Origin: Litoribrevibacter albus
GTDB lineage: Bacteria > Pseudomonadota > Gammaproteobacteria > Pseudomonadales > Litoribrevibacteraceae
NCBI RefSeq assembly: GCF_030159995.1
Contig: NZ_BSNM01000016.1
Location: 620,001-684,000 of the forward strand
Reading direction: 5' to 3'
Length of the DNA stretch: 64,000 nt
Part shown: positions 52,847 to 61,563 of the stretch, in pieces
Layout: each line of letters begins with the position of its first letter
Numbering within the stretch: the stretch's first letter is position 1
The notes under the pieces: generated by a model
Told to the model about the DNA's origin: nothing
Databases searched by the model: none
Seen by the model: the letters and a program-made list of their open reading frames with translations, nothing else
Translations under genes and position numbers: made by a program

Positions 52847-54148
52847 CTAGTGCAGCTTCAAGCGAGGGCGAATCACGCGATTGATTCGACCAGAAAGGCC
52901 AATCAGCAAGGTCTTAAAGTAACCGTGCAGGGCAATCTGGTGCAGTCGATACAAGGAGATATACACAATGCGTGCAATGCGTCCTTCAACCATCATTGAG
53001 CCTTTGGTGAGATTCCCCATCAAGCTACCTACCGTTGAATAGCGACTCAACGACACCAGCGAGCCATGATCATGGTAGGTGTAATCGCTTTGTGGCTTAT
53101 CTTTGTAACGGTTCATGATGTTCTTGTAGACATGGCTGGCCTGTTGGTGAGCGGCCTGGGCACGTGGTGGTACGGGCTTGCCATTGTCCTGTAAGAGAAA
53201 GGAACAATCGCCGATGGCATAGATGTCGTCATCGCGAGTGGTTTGCAGCGTTGTTTTAACGTGCAATTGATTGACTCGATTGGTTTCTAAGCCGGCAATG
53301 TCTTTTAAGAATTCAGGGGCCTTAACGCCGGCGGCCCACACTCTCAAGTCAGACTTAATCAGCGAGCCGTCTTTGGTTTCAAAGCCTTGATCGGTGATTT
53401 GAGTAATCATGGTGTTGGTGGAAACCGTAACCCCCAAACCTTCCAACTCACGATGCGCGGCAGAGGAAATGCGTGGCGGTAATGCCGGCAGAATGCGTTC
53501 ACCTGCTTCAATCACAGTGACTTTCAACTGCTCTTGTTTGAGGTTATCCAATCCATAGGCGGCTAACTGTTCTGCGGTGTTGTGCAGCTCTGCGGCAAGC
53601 TCGACACCGGTGGCTCCGGCTCCGACGATGCCGATATTCAAGGTGAAATCGTCACGGCCTTTGGCTTCGGCGTTGGCTTTCAGATAGGTGTTGAGGAGTT
53701 TCTTGTGGAAGCGCTCGGCTTGAACACGGCTGTCGAGGAAGTAGCAGTTCTCTGCAGCGCCTTGCGTGCCAAAGTCGTTGGTAACACTGCCAATGGCCAT
53801 CACTAACAGGTCGTAATTGAGGCGGCGTTCGGGAAGAACTTCTTTGTCGCCTTCCATGATGGGGGAAAGAATAATTTCTTTCTTATCTCGGTCTAGCCCG
53901 GCCATGCGTCCGAGGTGAAAGCTGAACCCGTGGTTATAAGCGTGTGCTCGATAACTGAGTTCGTCGATCCCTGAGTCCATGGAGCCGGTGGCGACTTCGT
54001 GGAGGAGGGGTTTCCATAGGTGGGTATCGCTGGCATCGACCAGCTTTACGGTAGCGTGCCCTTTTTTGCCTAGCTTGTTACCAAGTTTGGTTGCTAGTTC
54101 GAGGCCGCCTGCTCCACCACCGACAATCACTATCTTTTGTTTTATCAT
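52847..54148 (-). CDS. ndh: Type II NADH:quinone oxidoreductase (NDH-2)
   Basis: A single-subunit, non-proton-pumping NADH dehydrogenase that passes electrons to ubiquinone. The 433 residues include the FAD fold [20 protein letters not shown], a second NADH fold [32 protein letters not shown] and the quinone-site [16 protein letters not shown]-terminal amphipathic or membrane-binding segment ([20 protein letters not shown]) anchors it. It is divergent from the ferredoxin-reductase gene over 135 bp. The gap 52687-52846 holds an imperfect hairpin (GCTCAGCAGC/GCTGATGAGC) and no gene. Confidence 0.93.
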   Translation of the reverse strand: MIKQKIVIVGGGAGGLELATKLGNKLGKKGHATVKLVDASDTHLWKPLLHEVATGSMDSGIDELSYRAHAYNHGFSFHLGRMAGLDRDKKEIILSPIMEGDKEVLPERRLNYDLLVMAIGSVTNDFGTQGAAENCYFLDSRVQAERFHKKLLNTYLKANAEAKGRDDFTLNIGIVGAGATGVELAAELHNTAEQLAAYGLDNLKQEQLKVTVIEAGERILPALPPRISSAAHRELEGLGVTVSTNTMITQITDQGFETKDGSLIKSDLRVWAAGVKAPEFLKDIAGLETNRVNQLHVKTTLQTTRDDDIYAIGDCSFLLQDNGKPVPPRAQAAHQQASHVYKNIMNRYKDKPQSDYTYHDHGSLVSLSRYSTVGSLMGNLTKGSMMVEGRIARIVYISLYRLHQIALHGYFKTLLIGLSGRINRVIRPRLKLH

Positions 54149-54283
54149 GGTGATATCCCAGTAGAAAATTTGGGGTCATTATATCTGAGATCCAAACAAA
54201 CCAGAATTAAAATGCACTCTTATAGTGCTGATTGTTCTTAATGTGTCTGGAAAAGTTACATTTATTTCGATAGGAAGAGCCTC

Positions 54284-55255
54284 ATGCCTAAGCTGACTTT
54301 CCAACAAGAGACGTTTGAAATCACCCCTTCAAAGAGTGTGTTGGAAAACTTGTTGGATCGGGGATATTTGATTCCGAACTCGTGTCGGGCGGGGATTTGT
54401 CAGGCGTGTAAGGTCAAACTGGTAAGCGGTGCTGTGTTGCCCCAAGCACAGCAGGGGTTGCCTGCCACACAAGTGAATGCCGGCATATTTCTCGCCTGTT
54501 GCTGTTTTCCTTCCGATGATTTGGCCGTTGAGCTGGTGGATGCGTCGAGTGTCAGTCATGAGGCTGAAGTACTGGATCACTTCATGCTGAATCAGGATGT
54601 GCTTTGCGTTCGTTTGGAAACGGATTTCAAGTGGCAGGCCGGTCAGGTTATTAACTGTATCAAAGACGATACCGTGATTCGCAGCTATTCCATTGCCAGT
54701 CGGTCGGCCGATGGCATGATTGAGTTACATATACGCATCTACCCGCACGGTCGGTTTGGTCAATGGATTAAACATAAGGTTGCCATCGGCGATTCACTTC
54801 GGATTGAAGCGCCGTTCGGCGATTGCGTCTATGACCCCGCCAGTTATCAACAGCCTCTGGTGATGGTCGCTACCGGCACCGGATTAGCACCGATTTACGG
54901 CGTATTGAAAGATGCGCTGGCTAATCATCACCAAGCACAGATCGATCTTTATGTGGCTTCCGGTGATTACGAGGGCTTTTATTATCTGGATAAGTTAGAT
55001 GCATTAGCACAGAAGCATCCTCAATTAAAGTTACATAAAGTTATGCGACGTGGTGGCGAAGCTTCCCCTGCCAACGACATTGACATCGGTAATGTGGAAG
55101 AGATCGTGTTGGCGAGACATGCATCGTTAAAAGACCATCGTGTCTATTTGTGCGGTGCACCGAGCATGGTGGCGCAATTGAAGAAAGCGAGTTTTATGCG
55201 TGGAGCGAAAATGCAGGATATTCTCTGTGATGCGTTCGAAGCGGCTCAATCCTGA
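54284..55255 (+). CDS. 2Fe-2S ferredoxin–flavin reductase
   Basis: A 323-residue electron-transfer protein fusing an N-terminal plant-type 2Fe-2S ferredoxin (ligands in NSCRAGICQACK and LACCCFP) to a FAD domain (RSYSIASRS) and a NAD domain (VMVATGTGLAPIYGVLKDA, ending VYLCGAPSMVAQL). It resembles the reductase components of phenol or toluene monooxygenases and CDP-glucoseen reductase. No oxygenase is next to it, so the partner is not known. It stands by itself upstream of a diguanylate cyclase gene. Confidence 0.88.
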   Translation: MPKLTFQQETFEITPSKSVLENLLDRGYLIPNSCRAGICQACKVKLVSGAVLPQAQQGLPATQVNAGIFLACCCFPSDDLAVELVDASSVSHEAEVLDHFMLNQDVLCVRLETDFKWQAGQVINCIKDDTVIRSYSIASRSADGMIELHIRIYPHGRFGQWIKHKVAIGDSLRIEAPFGDCVYDPASYQQPLVMVATGTGLAPIYGVLKDALANHHQAQIDLYVASGDYEGFYYLDKLDALAQKHPQLKLHKVMRRGGEASPANDIDIGNVEEIVLARHASLKDHRVYLCGAPSMVAQLKKASFMRGAKMQDILCDAFEAAQS

Positions 55256-55376
55256 TAAATGTTCCTAATATCTGGAAACAGTGTTTTACATTTGTTCACT
55301 AAAACCAAATGGAGTGTGAAATAGGTCACAAAGTATATTCAATAGGGTCGGATATGTTGTTTTAATTGGAGACGCT

Positions 55377-56444
55377 TTGGTGGTATCCCATCTCGATAAT
55401 CTGGTCTCGATTGAAGATTATGAAAAAAGAAACGACCGCTTTTGTTTGGCGGTGTGCATTCTGGGCAGTTTTTTTCTCTGCCTGTTTGCAGTGAAGTCTT
55501 TTTTCTCTGGTTTGTATGCCTATGCGCTCACGCTGACCTTGTTTGCGGTGGGGGCGTCTCTGTTGGCTCTGTATTTCTGGCGCAGTAACAATCGCCGGGT
55601 GTTGCATCTCACCATCGCCACAGGCTTTACCGTCATTAATTTATTTCTGCTGTATACCGGAGGTGAAGATAACACCGGTATCTTCTGGTTCTATACATAT
55701 CCTTTGATTGTGTTTACCTTACTTGGTGCACGAATCGGTCTGATTCTTTCTGTAAGTGTTTATGCGGTTTCTGTGTTCTTACTTTTCTATCCTGAGTTGT
55801 CGCACTTGCTGGCGACCTATTCACTAAATACCAAGCTTCGATTCACCGGCTCGATGCTGTTTGTTATTGCGCTGGGCTATTTAATGGAAGTTTCGCGGGT
55901 TCAGGCGCAACGTTCCAGCCATCGAGCGAATGCGATGCTAAAAATGATGGCGACGAGGGATGAATTGACCGGCTTGTATAATCGTCGAGCCATTCGCGAT
56001 ATTTTTGAACAGCGCATAGAAAAGCAGACCACACTGGCGATCTGTGATGTAGATTTCTTTAAGAAGATCAATGATCGGTACGGCCATGAAATCGGCGATA
56101 AAGTGCTTAAAAAGGTGGCTATTTCATTACAGCATTCCCTGCGAGAAACCGATGTGGTGGTTCGTTGGGGCGGCGAAGAGTTTTTAGTCTTGTTGCCAAA
56201 TACAGATTTGAAGGAAGGCATTAATATCATTGAGCGTATGCGCTATGAGCTGTCGGCTTCTTCCTTTGAAATCGCTGGTCACGCACTGAATTTGTCGATC
56301 AGCGCCGGGATTGTTTCTGCCGATGAACATGAGAGCTGGGATGATATGATCACGATGGCGGATAAATATTTGTATCAGGCCAAGGAGAGTGGACGTAACT
56401 GTTCATTTGCGGACATTGATGAACAGTTATTGGAAATTGCCTAA
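55377..56444 (+). CDS. Membrane diguanylate cyclase (GGDEF domain)
   Basis: A 355-residue c-di-GMP synthase. Six membrane segments (about residues 22-170) are followed by a GGDEF domain: RDELTGLYNRRAIRDIFEQR, CDVDFFKKINDRYGHEIGDK, RWGGEEFLVLLP (active site GGEEF) and DKYLYQAKESGRN. The inhibitory RxxD site, RETD, is five residues before GGEEF, so feedback inhibition is likely. The start is a TTG or the following GTG with GGAG ahead (about 55368); no ATG is near. A perfect terminator follows the stop. Confidence 0.94.
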   Translation: MVVSHLDNLVSIEDYEKRNDRFCLAVCILGSFFLCLFAVKSFFSGLYAYALTLTLFAVGASLLALYFWRSNNRRVLHLTIATGFTVINLFLLYTGGEDNTGIFWFYTYPLIVFTLLGARIGLILSVSVYAVSVFLLFYPELSHLLATYSLNTKLRFTGSMLFVIALGYLMEVSRVQAQRSSHRANAMLKMMATRDELTGLYNRRAIRDIFEQRIEKQTTLAICDVDFFKKINDRYGHEIGDKVLKKVAISLQHSLRETDVVVRWGGEEFLVLLPNTDLKEGINIIERMRYELSASSFEIAGHALNLSISAGIVSADEHESWDDMITMADKYLYQAKESGRNCSFADIDEQLLEIA

Positions 56445-56446
56445 TA

Positions 56447-56475
56447 AAAAGGCCAGAACGTGAGTCTGGCCTTTT
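56447..56475. terminator. Bidirectional terminator between the cyclase and crc
   Basis: AAAAGGCCAGA (56447-56457), 7-nt loop, TCTGGCCTTTT (56465-56475). Serves both converging genes. Confidence 0.9.
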
Positions 56476-56493
56476 CTATAGAACGTATATCGA

Positions 56494-57294
56494 TCAGAAG
56501 AAGTTGAAGTCTTCTTCACCATTCAGCTCATAATCATAATCAATAATTACCGGACCGTGATCACTGAATCGTTTGTTTTTGTAGATTTTGGCTTGCGCCG
56601 CACGACGTTTCAAACCCGGTGTGCCCAGCTGGTAGTCAATACGCCAGCCTTCGTTGCGTTCCCAGGCACCTTCTGTCTGAGGCCACCAAGAGAACTCATC
56701 CTGGTCGTAATTGGCTTCGCGGAAACAATCCACATAGCCCATCGGGCCAAGGATGTGATCCATCCATGCGCGTTCCTCGTCCATAAAGCCGGACTTGCCT
56801 TGCTGGTTTTTCCAGTCATGTACGTCATGCGTTTTATGGGCGACATAAAATGTGCCGCAAAACAGAAAATCACGACGTTTACGTAAGGTCTTTTTTAAAT
56901 GACCCATAAAGGCTTTCATGAATTGAAATTTGTGCTCTTGCAGCGGTGTGCCTGCGACCCCAGACGGGAACAGTACCGATGCAATGCTTACTTTTTCAAA
57001 ATCTGCCTGAATAAAGCGCCCTTCCATATCAAATTCTGGGTTGCCTAATCCAAACATGATGGCTTTCGGTGGTTCTTTACAATAAACCGCTACACCAGAG
57101 AAACCATCTTCGTCAGCGTCGAAGAAGTAACCCGAATAATTCCCCGGATTAATCATATCTTCACTGAGTTGATATTCTTTAGCCTGTAAATCCTGTACGC
57201 AAACTACATCCGCATCTTGTTCGATCATCCATTCGAAAAAGCCTTTTTCGGCTGCTTGTTTGATGCCGTTTACGTTAAGACTGATTATCCTCAT
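56494..57294 (-). CDS. crc: Crc-type catabolite repression control protein (degenerate exonuclease III)
   Basis: In Pseudomonas, Crc supports Hfq in repressing translation of catabolic genes. This 266-residue protein has the exonuclease III fold (MRIISLNVNGIKQAAEKGFF) but key catalytic residues are replaced: the metal-binding Glu region reads CVQDLQAKE, and the GDxN motif is CGTFYVAH (Thr148, Tyr150 in place of Asp and Asn). The late residues WRIDYQLGTPG and FSDHGPV are kept. Pseudomonas Crc shows the same CGSxYVAH substitution and, like here, lies beside pyrE. The assignment rests on this pattern, memory of the Crc sequence, and the neighbour. Confidence 0.87.
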   Translation of the reverse strand: MRIISLNVNGIKQAAEKGFFEWMIEQDADVVCVQDLQAKEYQLSEDMINPGNYSGYFFDADEDGFSGVAVYCKEPPKAIMFGLGNPEFDMEGRFIQADFEKVSIASVLFPSGVAGTPLQEHKFQFMKAFMGHLKKTLRKRRDFLFCGTFYVAHKTHDVHDWKNQQGKSGFMDEERAWMDHILGPMGYVDCFREANYDQDEFSWWPQTEGAWERNEGWRIDYQLGTPGLKRRAAQAKIYKNKRFSDHGPVIIDYDYELNGEEDFNFF

Positions 57295-57471
57295 TGAAAG
57301 CTCCCAATTTCGAGAGTGCGTATAATACCTGACTCGTTGCCCGAGATTAATAATGACAAGTCAAAAAAGCTTATTTTTATTGTTAATTAATTGTATCCCA
57401 ACCTTTCTATACTTGCTTGTGGGGCTGGAATCACCATAATACGCTCACAGCAAAAAAGAGGCCTACTTCTC

Positions 57472-58113
57472 ATGCAAGACTATCAGCAGGAATTTATCAA
57501 GTTTGCGATCGACCAGGAAGTACTAAAATTTGGTGAATTTACCTTAAAATCCGGTCGAATCAGTCCATATTTCTTTAATGCCGGTTTGTTCAATTCAGGT
57601 GCGTCTTTGGCCGCGCTGGGCAAATTCTATGCACAAGCCATCGTTGATTCCGGGATTGAGTTTGATGTGATCTTCGGTCCTGCCTATAAAGGCATCCCTC
57701 TGGCGGCTGTAACTGCATTTGCGTTGGCTGAGTTCCACGGTCGCGACGTGCCATACGTGTTCAACCGTAAGGAAGCCAAAGATCATGGTGAAGGTGGCAC
57801 TTTGGTTGGTGCAGAATTGAAAGGTAAGGTGTTGATCATTGATGACGTAATCACGGCGGGTACTGCCATTCGTGAAGTGATGTCGATCATCAAGGATAAT
57901 GGTGCAGAGCCTGCCGGTGTAGTGATTGCTCTTAATCGTCAGGAGCGAGGCAAGGGTGAATTATCTGCGATTCAGGAAGTGGAACGCGACTATCAAATGC
58001 CAGTGGCGAGCATTGTTAACTTAGAACAAGTGTTAGCATTCGTTGAAGATGAACCAGCGTTGGCCGGTCACGTGGATGCTGTACGCGCTTATCGCGATAC
58101 CTATGGTGTATAG
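57472..58113 (+). CDS. pyrE: Orotate phosphoribosyltransferase
   Basis: Joins orotate to PRPP in pyrimidine synthesis. The 213 residues show [37 protein letters not shown], the flexible loop [16 protein letters not shown], and the PRPP motif [16 protein letters not shown]. The frame is open from 57391, but the ATG at 57472 (AAGAGG ahead) gives the family start. It is divergent from crc across 177 bp, and a perfect terminator follows. Confidence 0.97.
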   Translation: MQDYQQEFIKFAIDQEVLKFGEFTLKSGRISPYFFNAGLFNSGASLAALGKFYAQAIVDSGIEFDVIFGPAYKGIPLAAVTAFALAEFHGRDVPYVFNRKEAKDHGEGGTLVGAELKGKVLIIDDVITAGTAIREVMSIIKDNGAEPAGVVIALNRQERGKGELSAIQEVERDYQMPVASIVNLEQVLAFVEDEPALAGHVDAVRAYRDTYGV

Positions 58114-58130
58114 TCGATAGTGAATTCCGT

Positions 58131-58161
58131 AAAAAGGCCGATCATTAGATCGGCCTTTTTT
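58131..58161. terminator. Bidirectional terminator after pyrE
   Basis: AAAAAGGCCGATC (58131-58143), ATTA, GATCGGCCTTTTT (58148-58160), then T. The A/T flanks allow action on both strands; the TSUP gene converges on it. Confidence 0.92.
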
Positions 58162-58198
58162 GTGTCTGTTTGTTTTATACACGTTCAGCCGTTAAGGT

Positions 58199-58972
58199 TT
58201 AAAACCAGAGGGCTTTCACGATTAAGCTCAGACCTGTGGCAACCGTCATCAATTCAAAAGCTCGTTTGATCATAGTGTTACCTTTGGCAATGGATAAGTG
58301 CGCTCCGAGGTAGCCGCCCAACAATGAACCAAGCAGCAGACTTGGTAGCCACAGCCACTCCACCGGCGCCTGTAAGGCCAGCGTCAGTGCCCCTGTACCA
58401 TTCCAAAATAAGCCCACCAGAATCAAGGTGTAGGTGACGGCGCGTAAGTAATCCAGGCCAAACCAGCGAACCAGCCATAAGGTGACAAACAAACCGGTGC
58501 CTGAGGTCAGAGATCCGTTCAGAAAACCGATAAAGGTGATCACGGCGCCACCTAATGTGTAATGGCCTAGGCTGAAGGGAATGAGTTTCGCTTCTTTTCC
58601 TAATTCCGGTTTAATGGCCGAGTAAATACCGAGCCCAACCGTTAACAGTCCAAGCGCCAGTTGTGCATAGAAATCCGGGATGTGAATAATGACGCTGGCA
58701 CCAAGAATCACTCCGGGCAGTCCACAGGCGAGGATAAACGCGGAAAACCGCCAGTTAATCGAGCCTTCTTTGATATGGCGGATAGTGGCCCCAACCCCCA
58801 GAGCGACACTGGCGATCTTATGGGTTGCTAAGGCGGGCGTGAATGCCAGTCCCAAGAACAATAAAGCCGGCAACTGCAACAATCCGGCACCGCCTCCGGC
58901 CATCGCTGAAAAGGCGTTAGCGATCAAAGAAATAACAAACAAAGCGATAATTAAGGTTAGGTCAATAGTCAT
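58199..58972 (-). CDS. TSUP-family permease (TauE/SafE type)
   Basis: A 257-residue membrane protein with about eight segments. TSUP proteins move sulfite, sulfonates, or related anions. The first segment reads TLIIALFVISLIANAFSAMA followed by the family glycine motif GGGAGLLQLPALLFLG; the second half repeats it (GFLNGSLTSGTGLFVTLWLV), giving the usual internal duplication. It is alone, converging on pyrE. The exact substrate is not known. Confidence 0.88.
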   Translation of the reverse strand: MTIDLTLIIALFVISLIANAFSAMAGGGAGLLQLPALLFLGLAFTPALATHKIASVALGVGATIRHIKEGSINWRFSAFILACGLPGVILGASVIIHIPDFYAQLALGLLTVGLGIYSAIKPELGKEAKLIPFSLGHYTLGGAVITFIGFLNGSLTSGTGLFVTLWLVRWFGLDYLRAVTYTLILVGLFWNGTGALTLALQAPVEWLWLPSLLLGSLLGGYLGAHLSIAKGNTMIKRAFELMTVATGLSLIVKALWF

Positions 58973-59084
58973 AAGGTATTGGTATTGCTATAGTATTGAG
59001 TATGTATAAAGTTCTATTGTTGACTGGCGACCGCAAGTCTATCACGCAACCTGTGTATAACGTTTGATTTCTTATTTTTCGATT

Positions 59085-59732
59085 ATGAATAACTTGCCTA
59101 CTGGTATTAAAAGCATCCTTGTTGTATTACTGGTTTCGATCAGTGCTTGGGCGGTATCGGCTGAGTATTACCGTTATAAAGATGAAAACGGCGTACAGGT
59201 CATTAATACCTATATTCCGCCCGAATATGTGAAATTTGGTTATGAAGTGATTACTTCCAGTGGTCAGGTGCTTAAAAAAATTCCTCCTGCACCGACTGAA
59301 GATGAACTGGCTGAGCGAGATGAAGCGAAACGTTTAGATGCTGAAAGACGTAAACGGGCGGCTGAGCAGCGAGTGATCGATGAACGTCTGAAGAAGTTGT
59401 ACAGCCACCCTGACGATGCGAAACGGGCCCTTGAGCGTAAACTCTCTGAGCTCGACTATCAGATCAGTCGTAAGCGAGGTCAGCTAGCGACACTGAACAG
59501 CAAGAAAGAAGATTTGGAAACGTACGCGGCCGAGCAAGAGCGTTCGGGGAAAAAAGTGCATGAACAAACCGTGGAAGAGCTTGAGCGTTACGAACGACAG
59601 ATTCAGGATATCCAGAACAATATTGATCAGATTGAACAAAGCAAAGATGTGATTCGTGTAGAGTTTCAGCGCGATATTGATCGTATGACGGAAATCTACC
59701 AGGAACGGGGCAAGAACAAAGCGGTGCAATGA
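59085..59732 (+). CDS. DUF4124-domain envelope protein
   Basis: A 215-residue protein with a signal peptide (about 1-26, SILVVLLVSISAWAVSA), an N-terminal DUF4124 domain (YYRYKDENGVQVINTYIPPE, TSSGQVLKKIPPAPT) and a long helical coiled coil (LERKLSELDYQISRKRGQLA, VEELERYERQIQDIQNNIDQ). DUF4124 domains are small beta domains found in exported proteins of unknown role. The ATG 59085 is preferred over the open frame from 59064. Periplasmic placement is inferred from the signal peptide. Confidence 0.82.
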   Translation: MNNLPTGIKSILVVLLVSISAWAVSAEYYRYKDENGVQVINTYIPPEYVKFGYEVITSSGQVLKKIPPAPTEDELAERDEAKRLDAERRKRAAEQRVIDERLKKLYSHPDDAKRALERKLSELDYQISRKRGQLATLNSKKEDLETYAAEQERSGKKVHEQTVEELERYERQIQDIQNNIDQIEQSKDVIRVEFQRDIDRMTEIYQERGKNKAVQ

Positions 59733-59771
59733 TTGGCTGTACCCTGAGTCAATTCATCTAATGCAATCAAG

Positions 59772-59794
59772 AAGGCCGCTCATAGAGCGGCCTT
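59772..59794. terminator. Bidirectional terminator between the DUF4124 gene and slmA
   Basis: AAGGCCGCTC (59772-59781), ATA, GAGCGGCCTT (59785-59794), followed by TG. Short T-run. Confidence 0.78.
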
Positions 59795-59817
59795 TGTGTA
59801 TTCAGCAGAGGGTGTGA

Positions 59818-60417
59818 TTAAGCAACCACTAATAACCCTTGTTGAATGACCAGCCATTGTTGTTCGAAACAGGTGGTTGGCTTTTTCTTGAAATTACTGC
59901 GGACGTAGTGATTAATTTGTCCATCCGCAAACGACAGCAAAAGTTGCGCTGTTTCCTGTACGCCGATGCGAGTGGTTTGTTGATCTCGAATCTCGGCTTC
60001 TCTCAGAACCTGTTTAAACTGTGTTTCCAGACGGTCATACAGTTGTTCCAGGCGCTCCCTGAGTCGGGGTTTTTCGCCTGCGAGTACTTCCCCATTGAGA
60101 ATGCGGCACATCCCAGGGTTGCGCTCTGCAAACATCAAAATAAGACTCAGAATGCGTTCACACCGGACTAAGGTGTTGGCTTCATTTTGCATAATGCGAT
60201 TGATGTTCGAGAATAAGGTTTCTTCGATAAACTCGATCAGTCCTTCAAACATTCGCGCTTTACTTGGAAAGTGGCGATAAAGCGCCGCTTCGGAAACCCC
60301 TACTTCTTTCGCAAGTGCAGCGGTCGTGATTCGCTGGCCTGGGCTGCTTTCTAACATAGAGGCCAAGGCTTCCAGTATCTGCAACTTGCGAGAAGGTTTC
60401 TTTGCGTTTTCGGTCAT
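59818..60417 (-). CDS. slmA: Nucleoid occlusion factor SlmA (TetR family)
   Basis: Blocks FtsZ assembly over the nucleoid while bound to specific chromosomal sites. The 199-residue protein shows the TetR HTH (TTAALAKEVGVSEAALYRHF) and the SlmA start MTENAKKPSRKLQILEALAS, then SKARMFEGLIEFIEETLF. It is separated from argB by 172 bp on the same strand. That gap holds nothing I recognise. Confidence 0.94.
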   Translation of the reverse strand: MTENAKKPSRKLQILEALASMLESSPGQRITTAALAKEVGVSEAALYRHFPSKARMFEGLIEFIEETLFSNINRIMQNEANTLVRCERILSLILMFAERNPGMCRILNGEVLAGEKPRLRERLEQLYDRLETQFKQVLREAEIRDQQTTRIGVQETAQLLLSFADGQINHYVRSNFKKKPTTCFEQQWLVIQQGLLVVA

Positions 60418-60589
60418 AGAAAAGCTTCCTTGATCGGAAAATAAAGGTTACAGCGGAACCTATTATGGTTGGTTGTCGTGCTTCAATTGGGGTCAGGCCC
60501 AGGAATCATAGCGTTGGGACAGTCTTCCAGAGAGAAGTACACCAGAGCGACATTCATAGGTTCCTGATGAATGCCGCCAGGTTGATATG

Positions 60590-61510
<921 letters not shown>

Positions 61511-61563
61511 TCAGGTTAGCTGATATAAGTGTTTGAATCGATTGGGAGGGGGATTAAACCCCC

